The notes beneath the pieces are model-generated. The model searched no databases. It was not told the origin of the DNA and saw nothing but the letters and a program-made list of their open reading frames with translations. A program made the position numbers and the translations under genes. From Sporothrix humicola (lineage: Eukaryota > Ascomycota > Sordariomycetes > Ophiostomatales > Ophiostomataceae): a DNA stretch of 64,000 nucleotides. The stretch lies in assembly GCA_021396245.1 (NCBI GenBank), contig WNYE01000003.1, forward strand, positions 744,001 to 808,000. The letters are read 5' to 3'. Position 1 is the first letter of the stretch. Each line of letters starts with the position of its first letter. Below are positions 10,949 through 22,800 of this stretch, piece after piece.

Positions 10949-13900
10949 ATGTCTCGACCAACAACCACAGAGGACCTTGTCCAACGTCTCGGTGACAAAG
11001 AAACCGACCCCAAAGAACGACAGGCTTTGGATGCATTGGCAACAACAATGGTTGATCTGTTCCACGAAGACAGCCGTCTGTCACTCACCTCCGAAGCCGC
11101 CGCTCTAGCTGCAGTCACGACGGATGAGGGGTACAAAACATTGCTGTGGACCTTCGTTGATGCAATTACCAAAGGCACAGCCGATGGTCAGATCCTGCAC
11201 CCGCGGCTCTGTCAAAACTTTACACGAGTGCTTCACGCTTTCAATACACGTCTGCGCGATGGCGGTGGGGGCCAAATGACGGCCTTTGATATGCGCCTTG
11301 GCCACGTTTTGGAAAGCATCCGATCCCGGCTACTGTCCTCTGTCCAACAAACCGAGCCTGACACACAGTACCAGTTGATTACGACATTGGCCAGTGTTCT
11401 TGACGCCATGAACGACGTCAAAACGGGGGGCATCAGCCGTGAGCAACTCCACAAGCCGCTCTTGGATCAGCTGGAAAAGATCAGCAAGGACAAGGAGATT
11501 CGACTGGCACAAGCTGCTGCTTACACCCACGAAGCTTTGCGGTGTGTTCCGGATGACGAAGGGCTCTACAAGGTCCTCTTCAAGAATATGGGCAAGGTTC
11601 TCGGAGCGGCTACCAAAATTGCCGGATCCGTCACGACCATCGACCCATCCAAACTCTTTGAAGGCGTCGAGGCATTGGCTGATATGCCTGAGCTTGTCAC
11701 ATCCATGGTGGAGGTAGTGCAGTCGCTCTCCGAGAGTGGCGATTCGATCAGAGTGGCCAACGATGCCGCGAAAATTCGTCGCAAGCCCAAGGGCTGGTAT
11801 TTGGCGCTGCGCTATAGCGACATGTTGATCAAGGCTGGAGCCTTCGCTACTCTGAAGCAGTTCATCGAAACAGTGCCATGCCGCCGGCACATTAATTTCC
11901 TCTGCGGTATTTGTGCACAGCTCGAGGAAGCTATGTTGCGTTCGGCAACAACGAAGTCGACAGATGACACCGACCGAGATAAAGTGCAAGCCATTGTCGA
12001 ACTGCTACCTGAGCCAAAAAGCCGTTCAGATACTCTAAGAACAATGACGAAGAGTGCTACAGATGACTACAAGAAGCTCAACGCATGGAAGAATCTTTTG
12101 ATATCGCAACCAGACCGAAGTGCATCTCCCAGCAACAGCACCAAGACAGGCAATCCATACAAATGCAACGTTGGTAGCTACATTCACAGGAACCACAAGA
12201 AATATGCGGACCTCATATCCATGGCTTGGCTCAAGTGTACAGAAGCGCAACTCTACTATGCAGACGCCAGTCTCCGGCAGTACTACCTGGCCGGAGATGG
12301 CCACCGTTTACAAATCCAACGCTTGTCTGGCGAGACTTTGCCCATGAACAAATGTTATGTCAATCTGCAAATCATCGAAAAGAAGGAGCCAATGAATTTG
12401 AAAGTGGATGGGAACGAGGGCCTCGACCGCCACGTCGGCGATCCCTTTGCACCTCATGCTTACGGCGAGACCTTCGCGGTCCACGAGCTATTTGACCGAC
12501 GAGAGAGAACGGAAAATGCTAGTGGAATACCGCGGCGTATTTACGTCAGTGGAAGTGCTGGCATTGGCAAAACAACGCTGTGCAAAAAGATCGTGTACGA
12601 AATGGTCCAGCAGCGCGTGAGCCAAGAATTTTCTACATGGGTGGGCCGGTACGACCGTGTGTTATGGTTCCCCTTGCGGAAACTAAAGGTTCACAACGTT
12701 GATTCGAGCTATCAGCTCAAGGATCTCTTCCGGGATGAGTTTTTCGCTTGCTCGACCGACCCAGAGATCTTTGCGACGACACTGCACGAGTTGTGCACCA
12801 AAGCCACGCCATGCGGGAATAACCGCACTCTTTTCATCCTTGACGGGCTCGACGAGATGGCGCAGATGCTTGACACGGAGTACGCAATGTCTCGATTTAT
12901 GCTACATGTCTTGAACCAACCGGACGTCATCATCACGTCCAGGCCGGGAGTTCAAATCCCCGCCGGCCTAGTGCCGCTGGATGACGAGTTTATAACTACC
13001 GGGTTTCACACCAGAGACATCCACGGATATGTCCGCCACTCGTTACAACACGACCCAACTAAATGCAGCATTTTATTGAAGCAGCTTTCGTCCGAAAATA
13101 CGATCTCGACAATAGCCAAGATCCCCATACAATTGGATGCAATATGCTACATATGGGCCAATGCCACTGAGCCGCAGCGGGGCCCCAACCGTCAACCGCT
13201 CGAGCTATCGACGGTGACAGAAATCTACAAGGCAATAGAAGCCCGGCTTTGGTGCAAGGACCTGCCACGGCTCAAGAAGAAGCATTCTGATGGCTCAACT
13301 ATTACCGAGGAAAGTGCACGCACGTTTCGCCTTCCCAGGCAAATCTATGCACTGGTGGAGGCTGAGGTCGACTACGCGCAGCTTCTGGCCTTTTCAGGCC
13401 TCATCAACGATGTCATCTACTTCCAGAGCAACCACTGTGACAAAGTCCAAGACAGCATCTTCCCCCGCCAGCTCGTTGGTTCCGTGGATAATTTTTTGAT
13501 CAATTTTTCTTGTTTGCGTATGCAAGAAGTGATTTCACCCAAAAAGTGTACCACTCACAGAGAGACTCTGCGCACATTCCATTTCATCCACCTTACCTAC
13601 CAGGAGTTCTTTGCTGCTCAGTTCTTTGCAAAAAACTTTGCCGAAGGAACACAACTGCCGTGCATAAACCTTGACACCGGCTACATTTCCTATATGGACA
13701 CACGAAACTTCATAAAGAAGCACAAGTATGATACACGCTACTCAGTTTTCTGGCGGTTCGTTGCCGGCTTGTTGCGAACGGAGTCCATCGAGCCATTTTT
13801 CGACGCCCTCGAAATCGGACAACGCGATGTTGTGGGCATAGACCATAGCACGCTGGTGATGAACTGCTTGGCGGAAACTAGTCTGGCGCCTGGGATGCCT

Positions 13901-16180
13901 TTATTCGACGACTATTGCAAGATGCTCCATAGTTGGTGGCATTACATCGCAATAAATCGATCTTCATTCAATGTTGTCCGTTTGAATTTTCATCGGCTTC
14001 CCACAACTCTGCTTCAACATATTTTGGAGTCTGGCAGCGAGCAAACAAAAGTCCAGATATTGGCAGCACGAATCCGTAAAGGACATCATAAAAAAGAGAA
14101 GACGCATTGCGACCTGGAAAGTATTCGCCTTGGTCGGTCAGTCAAGATGGATAAGACGACACTCGACGCAGTGCTTGATCTCGAGTTTGTACCACAGCAT
14201 ATCCTCGGTGACATCAGGGCGCGATTGGCGAGCTCTCGCAGGATTGATCCGCAACTGCAAAAAATTATCCGACGGCACCAACTAATACTAATGCCATACA
14301 TTCTCGAGCACCTGCAGGGGCCCAAAAAACACATAAAAATAATGTTTGCAGAATTACGCGACGTCCAATTTAGGCGGATGCCTGAATATGTCGATGCCCT
14401 TATTCCACTGCTAGATTGCGGTTTGGAAAGGATCGCCATTCCTGCTGCCAAGGCCCTGTGTAGTCTCGGCTCGATCCCCGAAGAAGCTGTTGGAGCTTTT
14501 CGCAAGAGGCTCAATTGCAACAACAAGGACATCGTCAAAACTACACTCCGCAGTATCTCCGGGTCTGCAACCGAGGTTCCGATTCCAATTTTGCTAGATA
14601 TTACCGAGTTGCTATTCAACGCTAATACCGATATACAATCTCTGGCTTTCGAGGTGTTAAGCCAAGTCTATCCACCATTGCCGAATCTCGTCTTGGTACG
14701 GTTGGCGCAAATGTTACACTCGCACCGTTATTTGGAATGGTCCACGGCAGTCAACCTGTTGAAAATGCCCTACTTTTATGATGGGCTGTCTGGTGCGCAC
14801 TGGATGTATGACGCCGATACAGATGGCCCCGTGTATAACCTGAACTTCCGGAGGAACGATCAAGGTGCCTTACCTGATATTGTTGTTTCCACACTTCTCT
14901 ATTTCCTCGACGCGAATGAGGAGTGGAAGACACGGGTAGCTGCTGCCATAGCATTGTCAACACTGTACCCAAGCACCGAACTCACTTTGCGTATCAGCAA
15001 AAAGCTTCCGTTGCTAGTCAACGATCCGATTGAGGACGTGCCTCGGTATGTTGCAGCAGCCATCTTGTACCATTTGAACTGGCCAACACAAGCACAAGAT
15101 GAAATAATGGCACATGTGCTCGCTTACTTGGAATCTCCCGAGTATGCACGGTCTAATCCAATACACGAGATAATATTAAATCCTATGGACACCATTATAT
15201 GGGGAATAAAGCTCTCGCCTGCAGTGGTGTCGACCGTGGCCCAAACGCTCAACAAGACCACGCTATCCTACAATGCGCACATGACTATTTTATGGATTTT
15301 GAACGACCAAGCGTCAAAGCTTACAGCATCCGATATACACGCCGTGGCGACATCCTCCTGGCGGGCTGCGGACACCATACGTGAGAGGGAAATATGGGCA
15401 GTAATGGACGCCAGCACTGATATTCTCAAGTCATGTCCGTCCTTGCCGGCTGAAACGGTCTCCGGCCTTTTGGAGAATCTTTTGAGTGAAAACAAACCGA
15501 TCTCTGACCAGGCCTTGGATCTCCTTTCACACCCAGACTTTCTCTCTCAGGAATCGATCTCTTTAGCCATGTCTCTATTTGACCGATCCGGAAGCAGGCT
15601 TTTCAATGAAGAGAAGCTGGTATTCAAGGTTTTTAACGTCATGCCATTTTTTGTGGCACGTCCATGGGTAAAGTACATTGATAGACGATGGATGCACCGT
15701 AAAATTCCAGAGTTTTATGGGAAAAACTTTATCCGTTACATGCTGGCACTATCTGACGATGAACTTTCCACCATCCTCCGCGAAAGCCCTTCGGCGAATC
15801 GACTGATATTTGATTGCGTTCTTTCGGGCGAATATGGCAGAATTCGAGGGATACCAGTGCTGTGGTGTGAAGATGGGGACTCGCATTACTCCTTCACACT
15901 CGACAACAAGACAAGGCGTATTCCTCGAAGCGTCTTTCCTGTATCGGCAGATGAGCTTGCGGACGAGCGTGGTGTTCCTAAGAGTCTGTATAGAATGAGA
16001 GCAGAGGAGTCCGAACAAGAACTCGGGCAGGAGAGCCGTCCGTCGGTATGCACTCCACCGAGCGCTGCCCCCGTGTCAAGAAACTGGGTTTGGATTTCCG
16101 CTATTTTGATGCTGCTTGTATCATGTTTCATGTTCCTTGTCATTTTTGTGCCATGGAGTTGTTGCCTCTGTTTTTGTTGA
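10949..16180 (+). CDS. 1743-aa NACHT (STAND/NLR) protein with helical-repeat C-terminus and C-terminal membrane anchor
   Basis: A single intronless frame. I chose the ATG at 10949 because the open frame upstream has only a TTG start and no family-like content. Layout: a helical N-terminal region (about 1-330); a linker with WYLALRYSDMLI; then the NTPase, with Walker A GSAGIGKTT near 534-542, Walker B FILDGLDE near 628-635 and a sensor-like IITSRPG near 660. A winged-helix-like part follows. From about 1050 onward come many short alpha-hairpins with HEAT-like character. The last ~32 residues are one hydrophobic segment (about 1713-1736) ending CCLCFC, which looks like a tail anchor with possible acylation. 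Fungal NACHT proteins act in non-self recognition and regulated cell death. Membrane anchoring is my inference. The key NTPase residues are present. Confidence 0.9.
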   Translation: MSRPTTTEDLVQRLGDKETDPKERQALDALATTMVDLFHEDSRLSLTSEAAALAAVTTDEGYKTLLWTFVDAITKGTADGQILHPRLCQNFTRVLHAFNTRLRDGGGGQMTAFDMRLGHVLESIRSRLLSSVQQTEPDTQYQLITTLASVLDAMNDVKTGGISREQLHKPLLDQLEKISKDKEIRLAQAAAYTHEALRCVPDDEGLYKVLFKNMGKVLGAATKIAGSVTTIDPSKLFEGVEALADMPELVTSMVEVVQSLSESGDSIRVANDAAKIRRKPKGWYLALRYSDMLIKAGAFATLKQFIETVPCRRHINFLCGICAQLEEAMLRSATTKSTDDTDRDKVQAIVELLPEPKSRSDTLRTMTKSATDDYKKLNAWKNLLISQPDRSASPSNSTKTGNPYKCNVGSYIHRNHKKYADLISMAWLKCTEAQLYYADASLRQYYLAGDGHRLQIQRLSGETLPMNKCYVNLQIIEKKEPMNLKVDGNEGLDRHVGDPFAPHAYGETFAVHELFDRRERTENASGIPRRIYVSGSAGIGKTTLCKKIVYEMVQQRVSQEFSTWVGRYDRVLWFPLRKLKVHNVDSSYQLKDLFRDEFFACSTDPEIFATTLHELCTKATPCGNNRTLFILDGLDEMAQMLDTEYAMSRFMLHVLNQPDVIITSRPGVQIPAGLVPLDDEFITTGFHTRDIHGYVRHSLQHDPTKCSILLKQLSSENTISTIAKIPIQLDAICYIWANATEPQRGPNRQPLELSTVTEIYKAIEARLWCKDLPRLKKKHSDGSTITEESARTFRLPRQIYALVEAEVDYAQLLAFSGLINDVIYFQSNHCDKVQDSIFPRQLVGSVDNFLINFSCLRMQEVISPKKCTTHRETLRTFHFIHLTYQEFFAAQFFAKNFAEGTQLPCINLDTGYISYMDTRNFIKKHKYDTRYSVFWRFVAGLLRTESIEPFFDALEIGQRDVVGIDHSTLVMNCLAETSLAPGMPLFDDYCKMLHSWWHYIAINRSSFNVVRLNFHRLPTTLLQHILESGSEQTKVQILAARIRKGHHKKEKTHCDLESIRLGRSVKMDKTTLDAVLDLEFVPQHILGDIRARLASSRRIDPQLQKIIRRHQLILMPYILEHLQGPKKHIKIMFAELRDVQFRRMPEYVDALIPLLDCGLERIAIPAAKALCSLGSIPEEAVGAFRKRLNCNNKDIVKTTLRSISGSATEVPIPILLDITELLFNANTDIQSLAFEVLSQVYPPLPNLVLVRLAQMLHSHRYLEWSTAVNLLKMPYFYDGLSGAHWMYDADTDGPVYNLNFRRNDQGALPDIVVSTLLYFLDANEEWKTRVAAAIALSTLYPSTELTLRISKKLPLLVNDPIEDVPRYVAAAILYHLNWPTQAQDEIMAHVLAYLESPEYARSNPIHEIILNPMDTIIWGIKLSPAVVSTVAQTLNKTTLSYNAHMTILWILNDQASKLTASDIHAVATSSWRAADTIREREIWAVMDASTDILKSCPSLPAETVSGLLENLLSENKPISDQALDLLSHPDFLSQESISLAMSLFDRSGSRLFNEEKLVFKVFNVMPFFVARPWVKYIDRRWMHRKIPEFYGKNFIRYMLALSDDELSTILRESPSANRLIFDCVLSGEYGRIRGIPVLWCEDGDSHYSFTLDNKTRRIPRSVFPVSADELADERGVPKSLYRMRAEESEQELGQESRPSVCTPPSAAPVSRNWVWISAILMLLVSCFMFLVIFVPWSCCLCFC

Positions 16181-17298
16181 TGGATGGCGGTGTTCTTTCT
16201 AGTGTATTTTTTGCGGGGGGGAGGAGGGTCGTTGTTTCCCCACGGTGTGTTTCAACGAATTCATTCACTTAACTTGTTCTGTTCTTAGTACTACCATTGA
16301 CAGTGTACACATCTTCTTTTATTTATATGTAAGCAGTGTTCAGACGAGCCCTTTCGGCTTAGTGCCTCCGGGCGGAATGAATTCATTCATTCATTCAACT
16401 CCCCTCTTTTCTCTTCTCGCCTCATCTCGCCTATTTTCTTTTCTCCATTCTTGCATCCACCAGAGGAACCACCAAAGTGCTTAAGAACCATATAGCCTGT
16501 CCGGATCGGGACGTCTCCAATTGAGTGCATACAAACAAGTATTGCCCTTTCCATCACGACTATTAGGATTGAATCTTTAATATCGTAGTAAGTAGTCTGC
16601 TAGTTTATAGTGTCCTGCTGAATATGCAATATGCAGTAATATTTTGCCCTCTGCATTGGAGGAGCCCATTTTCGGGACCTATGTGGCTTGTGCGTGAGAC
16701 CAAATTTGTTCCTTCCAACCGGAGGACTGGATTCTGGCTGTCTGCGTGCCAAATGTGGCCTGCGCCCAACAACACGCGAGTCGGCACGTGATGTGGCACT
16801 CGATCACAATAGCCAACGAACAAAATGGCCCAGCAAGACGGGGAACGGCAGAAGGACGGCGGGAGCGGGACCAGTGCCGTGTACCCGCTGCTTTTTATAC
16901 GTATACCATCGAGGGCGTATAAATTCATCCAGTACGCTCAAAAAATACGCCGAAAGCTGGCTGAGCCATTGGCAACTTTTCGCGCCACCTACTTTCCCGA
17001 ATGACGTATTTAGGACACTTTGGAGTTTTAATGTTGAAAGCAAGCCGACCCTGCTTTGCTGAGTCACGAGCATGATGTCATTGACCTCAAACAAAGATTA
17101 AGACGTCTTGGTAAGTAATGATTCGTTACTGCGGCTGGACAGATACTTTAAAATAAAATTAATCGGTTTTTGGCGTTTGGAACCGTATTGCACGTTTAAT
17201 GGTGCAGGTACTTAAAAGAACTGAAAGAGCAACTATTCTCGAGAAATAAAGTTCAGAGAATACATCGTCTACACTTCAACAAGAAAACCCATTTTATC
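16181..17298. other. Intergenic region
   Basis: This lies between the NLR and dynamin genes, both on the plus strand. It contains a short ATTC tandem run at about 16380-16397. No gene was recognised. Confidence 0.6.
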
Positions 17299-19625
17299 AT
17301 GCATACTCTGGACAACTCAGTCGATCCTGCAGCACAGCTTGGTAGTGCGAAGTGTACCTTTCGATTGAATCAAATAGACAAAATTCGGGCACTTGGTATC
17401 GGCGATCACGTGTCTCTGCCCCAGCTTGTTGTCTGTGGTGATCAATCTACCGGCAAAAGTTCTGTCTTGGAGAGGTTGACACAGATTCCTTTCCCACGCC
17501 AAGATGGGCTCTGCACTCGTTTCGCCACGGAGATCATTTTACGACACAGCAACGAACCGCAAAAAATGATTGCTACGATTAGTGCTGATACGTTTCGCGA
17601 ACCGAAAAGCCGAAAAATTCTAGAGGCCTATCGAAAACAAATCAACAATTACTCTGACCTACCTTCCATCATTGACGAAGTCAGCGGTCTCATGGGTCTT
17701 CGCGGGCATGGAACTGAAGATGGCAGTGCTTTTGCCCTCGATACTCTTCGAATCGAAATTTGTGGACCCACGGGTCTCCACCTGACCATCGTTGACCTGC
17801 CAGGACTGATTTCCGTGCCGAATGAGGAACAGTCTGACGACGATGTTCGGACAGTCCATCGCCTTGTCGAGGATTACATCGCAAGTCCCAGAACTATTAT
17901 TCTGGCCGTGATTCAAGCAGGAAACGACATTGCCAATCAGACAATTGTGCAGAAAGCGAAAAAGTTTGACCCAGACGGTCGCCGCACAGTCGGAATCATT
18001 ACTAAGCCAGACCTCATCAACAAAGGCACTGAGAGGAGAATCGTGCGTCTCGCAAACAATCAAGAAAACGTCAAGTTAACGCTTGGTTTCTTTCTTTTGA
18101 AAAACCCAGCCCCCGAAGATTCGGCAGCCGGATTGGACGCCGAGTCATCAGAAAACAACTATTTTGCGCAGCCTTCTTGGAAGCAGCATGGGGTTGACCA
18201 AACCCGAGTTGGGTCCACTCGACTCAAACACTTTCTTCAGGGTCTATTACAAGAACACATCGAAAAGGAGCTCCCAAAGGTGAAAGACGAGCTTAAAAAA
18301 AAGCTCCGCGAAACCGAAACTAAGTTACGAAGGCTCGGCACTGCTAGAAAGAGCGTTGGCAGCATTCGATCTTTTTTGATTGAACGCAGCATGTGCCTTC
18401 ATCAGCTTGCTCAAGACTCTCTGAATGGCAATTACTTTGGATCTAACTCTGGGTTCTTTCAAAACAAAACGCGGCTTCGCGCATTGGTGCACCAAGCCAA
18501 CACGGAGTTTGCTGAAGAAGTCCGGTTTAAAGGCAGCCAAAGGAAAGTGGTAAACGACCCAGACCGTGTCATCTCTTCAGGTTCGAGTGGAGAGTCAATC
18601 GACAAACAGGAGGTATCCTACCCAAAAAGCGACGTCTCTCCAGCTTCATATGAAGAACCAGCCGATGAACGTGAGATGAAGCAACTCCGTGTCACACAAA
18701 AAGAGATGATCACATGGGTGAAGGCTGTAAGAAACTATCCAGCTCCCCCCCCCCCCCCGGGACCCCTGTAACCGAATTGAGATAAAATTGCTGATAAATC
18801 CTAGATATACCGGAAAACACGGGGTCTTGAACTTCCAGGAAACTACAACCATGGTCTCCTTACCGAGCTCTACCAACGCCAGTCGAGTAGGTGGCTCGAG
18901 ATTGCAGACCGACATTTGGAGCGGATCACGGAGATCGTGAATCGCTGGTTGCTTGAAGCACTAGACGAAACGCTACCGGAGTCTGATTTAAGAATCAGAA
19001 TTGGTTCAATTTGCCATGAAGGGCTTGAGATAAAAGCTTCGAATGCCCGTGAAGAGCTCCGGAAGCTGTGGGCAGACGAAACAAGGCAACCGATCACATA
19101 CAACCACTATTACACAGACAACATCCAAAAGGCCCGCAACAATTATCAGCATCAGGCGATGGATAAGGCAGTGAATGATACGATCTCTGAAGATTGGCAC
19201 GGGAAGTTTCACGTTAGCAACAATGCTGGCGACCTTGCCAGACTTAGGTTTGCCTTGCAGAAGAGGGTGACCAACGACATGGATGACCGCGCTTGTGAAG
19301 AAGCTTTACAGGATATGCAGGCATATTACAAGGTATGTCATTATCAACGCATCTCCCCTCGTATTCTAAGAAAAGCTAAAACTGTAAAATTCGGGTTGCA
19401 AGGAAGACGTTTGTGGATAATGTTTGCCGTCAAGTTATTGAACGCCACATCCTCGTTCCTCTACCCGATCTTTTTTCGCCTTTGGCAGTGTCGCACATGT
19501 CAGACGAAGAGATCTTACAAATTGGCTCTGAGCCGGAGGAACAGCAGGCAGCCCGAGAAAATCTCTCATCTTTCGCCGAAAACCTACAGGTTAGCTTAAA
19601 AGAGCTATGTAGAAATCCTTTGTAA
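17299..19625 (+). CDS. Mx-like dynamin-family GTPase
   Basis: Exons 17299-18726, 18805-19332 and 19407-19625 give about 724 aa with every junction in phase 0. GTPase motifs: G1 GDQSTGKSS (47-55), G2 Thr near 73, G3 DLPG (166-169), G4 TKPD (235-238). A stalk follows, with the middle-domain motif ELPGNYN just after intron 1. The last exon is a GED-like region. There is no PH or membrane segment, as in fungal Mx-type proteins rather than classical dynamins. Intron 1 carries a run of 14 C (18745-18758), which makes a false Pro-rich read-through ending. The proteins are membrane-remodelling GTPases. A link to the adjacent NLR is only suggested by position. The extreme 3' end could hold one more small intron. 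Confidence 0.88.
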
Positions 19626-19737
19626 TGGATTTTTCTTCCAAATTTAGTTCCAGCAGCTCAGATCTGTGGCTATTTTTTCTCCCAGGAGAGTTCTGTCTAG
19701 CTAGTCGCCAATAAACAGGAGTGGCTGAGAAAGGCGG

Positions 19738-19761
19738 ATGATAATAATAATAATAATAATA
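19738..19761. repeat. ATA trinucleotide microsatellite
   Basis: About eight AAT/ATA units lie just before the retroelement relic. Confidence 0.9.
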
Positions 19762-19844
19762 GTTCCAGCAGAATCGCTACTTCTTTCCTCCTGTGTGCTT
19801 GACACTTCTTGCGTAACCAGACGAATGATGAATATGCTTTGTGC

Positions 19845-20435
19845 CTAGATCCAGATCAGGAACGTGGTCAGCAACCACGGCCTACCAGACGACATCGTGA
19901 GCGACCAAGGAGTCGCGTTCACCAGCAAAATCTAGGAAGAGCCGACACGACTGCTTGGGGTTACAAGGCAGCTCAGCTCAGCACATCGTTCCACCCCCAA
20001 ACAAACGGCCAGGCTGAGCGAGTCAATTAGATCCTGGAACAGTACCCTGAGGGCGGACGTGAACCAACAACAGGATGATTGGGTCGAATGGCTACCACTC
20101 GCGCAAGTCGCATACAACAGCGCTGTACACAGCGGCACGAAGACGAGCCCATTCCACGCCAACTATGGTTTCCAACCACGCATAGCATACCACCTGGGGG
20201 ATAGCAAGAGCCTTCAGGAAACCGCAAAGAATCTCCGGATCTTACGACAAAAACTAGGAAAGGCACAACAAGCGATAATAACACAAGCCAACAAACACCG
20301 GATCGAGGGACCGATTCTATAAAAGGGAGATAAAGTCTATCTCAACCGCAAGAACCTCCGAACAAAGCGACCAAACCACAAACTCGACTGTAAGAAACTC
20401 GTACCATTCCTAGTCGCGGCGAAAATCTCGAACGC
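19845..20435 (+). mobile_element. Ty3/gypsy retrotransposon relic: integrase core and following domain
   Basis: The decayed frame reads NVVSNHGLPDDIVSDQG, then in another frame STSFHPQTNGQAERVN, which is the classic integrase core signature. WVEWLPLAQVAYNSAVHS and a KGDKVYLNRKNLRTKRP chromodomain-side segment follow. There are at least three in-frame stops (after FTSK-I, after ERVN, after EGPIL) and one frame change, so it is dead. Neither LTR could be defined. The relic ends at, or inside, the truncated transporter gene that follows. Confidence 0.85.
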
Positions 20436-20444
20436 CATCTCTCT

Positions 20445-21167
20445 GTGCTTGTTCGACCAGGCCTGGTGGCACTCCTCGAATCGGCCATTCGCAACATTCT
20501 CTATCTCTGGCTTGTGAGCACCATCGTTGCCCTTGGGTCAATGTATGCAACGGCTTGGGGCATTTTCAACAGCATTCGATGGGTTCTCGTGATGGTCCCA
20601 GTCCAGGCTCTCGAAGCGACGAGTCTTACATTCACCGGGCACGCGTGGGGCGCCTGGCGTCACCACATCGGCATCGCCAACCGTCGTCCAGGCGCCGTTC
20701 CCTTTAATACCGTGTGGACGATTATGACGCCAGCTCTCAAGTCTCTTTGCTTTGCCCTTGCTGTCGAGGTGCCGCTCGCGATCGTCTTGTCCGTTTTTGG
20801 TGCCCGGCCGTTCGCCCGTTATCTGAGCGGGTCCGATGCTGTCGCCGATGTGACAGGATACATGTGGAAATCGATTGACTGGTGTTACATTTTCTACGCT
20901 GCATCGACGCAAGTCGCGACCATTCTCCCAGCAACACGGCCCACCTGGTACCTGTATCAGAGTCTAGCCAGCAATCTTCTCTATGTCCTGCCGTGGGCCA
21001 TTGTCTGTCAGGTTGTCGACCTCAATGAGAAGAACGCCTGGACATATCACCGTTTTGTGTTTGGCGGTAGCTTGGTGTTTAGTTTTATCTCAGTGATTGT
21101 GGTGGTTGCTCTCTGGGCCTGGACTCTGCTCACAGGACGGGTTAAACTTGGCGTGTTTCGTGCGTAG
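20445..21167 (+). pseudogene. 3' half of a MATE-like membrane transporter gene, 5' half missing
   Basis: The 240-codon frame begins without an ATG directly at the retroelement junction. It encodes about six hydrophobic segments plus the conserved-looking segment PVQALEATSLTFTGHAWG. This layout and motif recall fungal multidrug/oligosaccharide (MATE/MOP) exporters, which have twelve segments, so roughly the N-terminal half is gone. The frame itself is clean to its stop. The simplest reading is insertion or recombination of the Ty3 element that removed the promoter and first half. Confidence 0.6.
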
Positions 21168-21418
21168 TGCGAATTTATTTTTTTAAGCTGTGTGTAGTAA
21201 AAAGAGAGAAGAGGGGAGCTGGGATAAAAGATAAAGAAGCAAGTGATTATATATTGAATAAGTTATAAACAAGCGCGCTAGTATAAGGGTATTGGTTGTG
21301 TAGGCCTTTATTATATGACACTCTAAAAATCGTTTGACGTGAAATCTTAATTTTCGTGAAAGAAGTAAGAAAGACAGTGAATTACATAAGTGGAGTTTAT
21401 TTAGCCTAATAGTTACAC

Positions 21419-22800
21419 TCAAGGCTTAGGAGAGTCCTTTGTTCGTGTCTCTGAGGATGTGGTAGATGATATGGTTGAGTCCGCACCAGACCAAGATGCA
21501 AGCTTAAAACCCGGCCCATGGCGTTTGAAGTCTGGACTTTGGTCCTTCCCCAAATCATTACCGGAAGAAGATGCTGGATTCGTTTCCGAGGACGAGGTAT
21601 CATGCTTGGAGGTGTGAATGCTGCTATTCGAGAAATCCCGCGATAACTGTTGGATGGACTCATCATTGAGGTACCCTCCAACTTGCCTGGTTCTCCAGCC
21701 CAATCCTCGGTTCTTGCCGTGGATGACCTTGCCGTTATTCGAAACCAAGAATTGGACGGCGTCCCCGGTCGCGTAGTTGTCAATGACGCTGACGTTCTCC
21801 CGCATATAGGTGTCTGCCTTGGAGCAGATGTCTATGCAGTGGCGCGTCGTCTGCAACTCCTCCTCCAACCTCAAAAGATCCTTTTTGTCCTCCGCAGAAG
21901 TGACCACCGACTTTGACTTCGTTATTAATCGATCGATCAGTTCTTGCTTATGTTTATCCAGCTTCGCAGCGTTATCAAAGAGGACTTTCTTGCACTCGCG
22001 CAGGCCTTCGTTAGTGATCCTTTCAGGTATGCTCTCCGGATCATCGGACCCGGTAGAACTGCTGCCGCGCTTGGACGACAACAAAAGCTGGTCAATGTGG
22101 TCGGTCAACTGGGTGCAGATTTCCACACACTTCTGCGTGGCCAACTGGTCCTCCTTTATCTGTCGTATTTCCTGTGTGTCCGTGTCAGACCCCGATACCG
22201 CCTCTCCAAATATAGATTGCAGCCTGTCGTTGATGCTTTGGAGATGGTCTTTGAGGTCGTCTGTCGTGGTCTTCACAAGATCTTTGTAACTTGCGACAGC
22301 TTCGGTTGTGAGCGAGGATTTGCGACTAATGAAATCATGAAAGGTTAGGCCTGTTTTTTTACGTATTGGAATGTTGTGACTTACAGAGTTGCGTCGAGCA
22401 AGCTGATATTAATAGTTGCCTTGTAACTTGATATCTGTTGCCGAAAGCCATTGATGTCGTCACCCATATACTTCAACTTGGCCCAGTCTCGAAAACTCGT
22501 CCGATTCCCTCCAGACCGCGACGAACACTTCACAATCTCCTGTTCAAACTCTTGGCAGGCATTGCCGCACCGTTGCAGAGGAAGTGTCAGTGCTGAGAGA
22601 TCCAAGTCGGTGGCAGACTCAATCGTATCGGCGAGCGAGCGCAGAACCGCTGTTAGATCGGTCAGCTCGTCTTGGAGGTCACGAACATGCTTAGGGTGAT
22701 ATTGAATGCTCTTCAGCGTCTGGTAAAGTGTGACGCTGGACTGGAAGGCGACAGATACCAAAGTCAACAGCCCTGAGGCTAGACCTATAGCTTCTGCCAT
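21419..22800 (-). CDS. Solo STAND N-terminal domain (Helo-like/PF17111-type) protein
   Basis: Exons 22800-22385 and 22325-21419 (intron 22326-22384, GTAAGT to TAG, phase 2) give 440 aa. I chose the ATG at 22798-22800 because MAEAIGLASGLLTLVSVAFQS is the typical start of this fungal domain; an upstream TTG in frame is not needed. The N-terminal ~220 residues are helical and contain the LYQTLKSIQYHPKHVRDLQDEL segment. The middle is coiled-coil-like with many Asp/Glu/Lys. The tail (about 345-440) is Ser/Thr-rich and probably disordered. No NACHT or repeat domain follows. In related NLRs this domain acts as, or resembles, the membrane-active cell-death effector. The function here is not shown. 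Confidence 0.82.

Noticed and set aside
18727..18771. Proline-rich end of the first dynamin ORF
   Set aside because: It is intron sequence read through a C14 run; splicing at 18726/18805 restores the family motif ELPGNYN.
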